Shown here piece after piece: positions 63,754 through 64,000 of a stretch of 64,000 bases of DNA. The stretch is from JACTMI01 sp964618415 (GTDB lineage Bacteria > Acidobacteriota > Thermoanaerobaculia > Multivoradales > JAGPDF01): assembly GCA_964618415.1 (NCBI GenBank), contig CAZUAT010000001.1, positions 1 through 64,000 on the forward strand. Direction: 5' to 3'. The first letter of the stretch is position 1. Every line of letters starts with the position of its first letter. The notes under the pieces are model-generated. The model searched no databases. It saw only the letters and a list, made by a program, of their open reading frames with translations, and was not told the DNA's origin. A program made the translations under genes and the position numbers.

Positions 63754-64000
63754 TTGAACCTCGTTGTGAAGCACCCCGCACGGCGCGGCGCCATCCTGTT
63801 TCTGCTCGTCCTGACCGGCGCTCTCGCCGTGCTCGGGTTCGACGCGTTTCGGCGCAAGCTCGCCGACTTCCAGCCCCTCGGCTTCGAAGCCGCGGCGGCC
63901 GCTGACCACTGGCAGGTGCTGCAGGTCGACGACCGCGCCACCGGTCTGGCACCGGGCGACCGGATCGTGCTGGTCAACGGCAGCGAGCCGGCCCGCATCG
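63754..64000 (+). CDS. N-terminus of membrane protein with PDZ-like domain, partial
   Basis: About 82 residues from TTG 63754 (GGGAGA upstream; GTG 63766 is an alternative). A membrane segment near residues 13-30 (AILFLLVLTGALAVLGF) is followed by a loop and LQVDDRATGLAPGDRIVLVNG, which looks like the carboxylate-binding and beta-sheet part of a PDZ domain. It runs off the right edge. Serine proteases, kinases or phosphatases can have such an N-terminus; I cannot decide. Confidence 0.6.
   Translation, partial: MNLVVKHPARRGAILFLLVLTGALAVLGFDAFRRKLADFQPLGFEAAAAADHWQVLQVDDRATGLAPGDRIVLVNGSEPARI

Overview
The window is very GC-rich (roughly two-thirds G+C or more by eye), densely coded, and comes from a diderm bacterium: there are two TolC-type outer-membrane channels, lipoproteins, beta-barrel candidates and type IV pilus genes. 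Several traits recall Acidobacteriota of the Thermoanaerobaculia/Holophagae kind or similar soil and sediment lineages. These are delta-60 repeat proteins ending in an FADxFD-type motif, TPR-fused sulfatase-like enzymes, COG3379-type AlkP proteins and DUF4301. This placement is inference with no marker-gene support. A 100-N run near 61.5 kb shows that the piece is a scaffold, probably from a draft or metagenome assembly.

Layout. 0-4.3 kb: a minus-strand metal efflux operon (Cys-rich small protein, cusC, cusB, cusA cut by the left edge). 4.4-12.6 kb: housekeeping genes (SDR, holB, tmk, terC, uppP, rfbA, rfbC, DUF4301, an isolated pntAA). 12.7-15.6 kb: two paralogous secreted delta-60 repeat proteins. 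15.8-24 kb: a GCS2-CBS fusion, a sulfatase-like TPR protein and a large secreted zinc metalloprotease with duplicated FN3-PPC modules. 24-34.6 kb: a PAPS/sulfonation locus with cysQ, a sulfotransferase, two AlkP-superfamily enzymes, a 64-residue ribbon-helix-helix protein, an unusual membrane protein, and cysC, cysD and cysNC. 34.7-41.9 kb: a seven-gene TetR-controlled efflux operon whose genes are all joined by 4-bp overlaps. 42-48.6 kb: pilT, pilC, pilS, pilR, rsgA. 48.6-64 kb: an Asp-box propeller, a membrane protein, fmdB, DUF4388, moeA, an M28 peptidase, YdcF-like, acid phosphatase, tRNA-Ala(GGC), hflX, a TlpA-like protein, a small beta-barrel candidate, comF (interrupted by the gap), a large outer-membrane protein, and the start of a PDZ-containing membrane protein.

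The most coherent system is the sulfonation locus. It encodes PAPS synthesis (CysD, CysN, two APS kinases), PAPS use (sulfotransferase) and PAP recycling (CysQ), but the window holds no PAPS or sulfite reductase. That points to sulfation of an envelope or secreted molecule rather than cysteine synthesis. The two AlkP-like proteins and the membrane protein at 30258-31127 share the cysCDN transcription unit and are candidates for handling the product.

A second theme is regulatory. Many genes without a Shine-Dalgarno site have a TAnnnT hexamer 6-9 nt before the start codon (N8 in five cases), as expected for leaderless transcripts. Genes inside operons use 1-4 bp stop/start overlaps.
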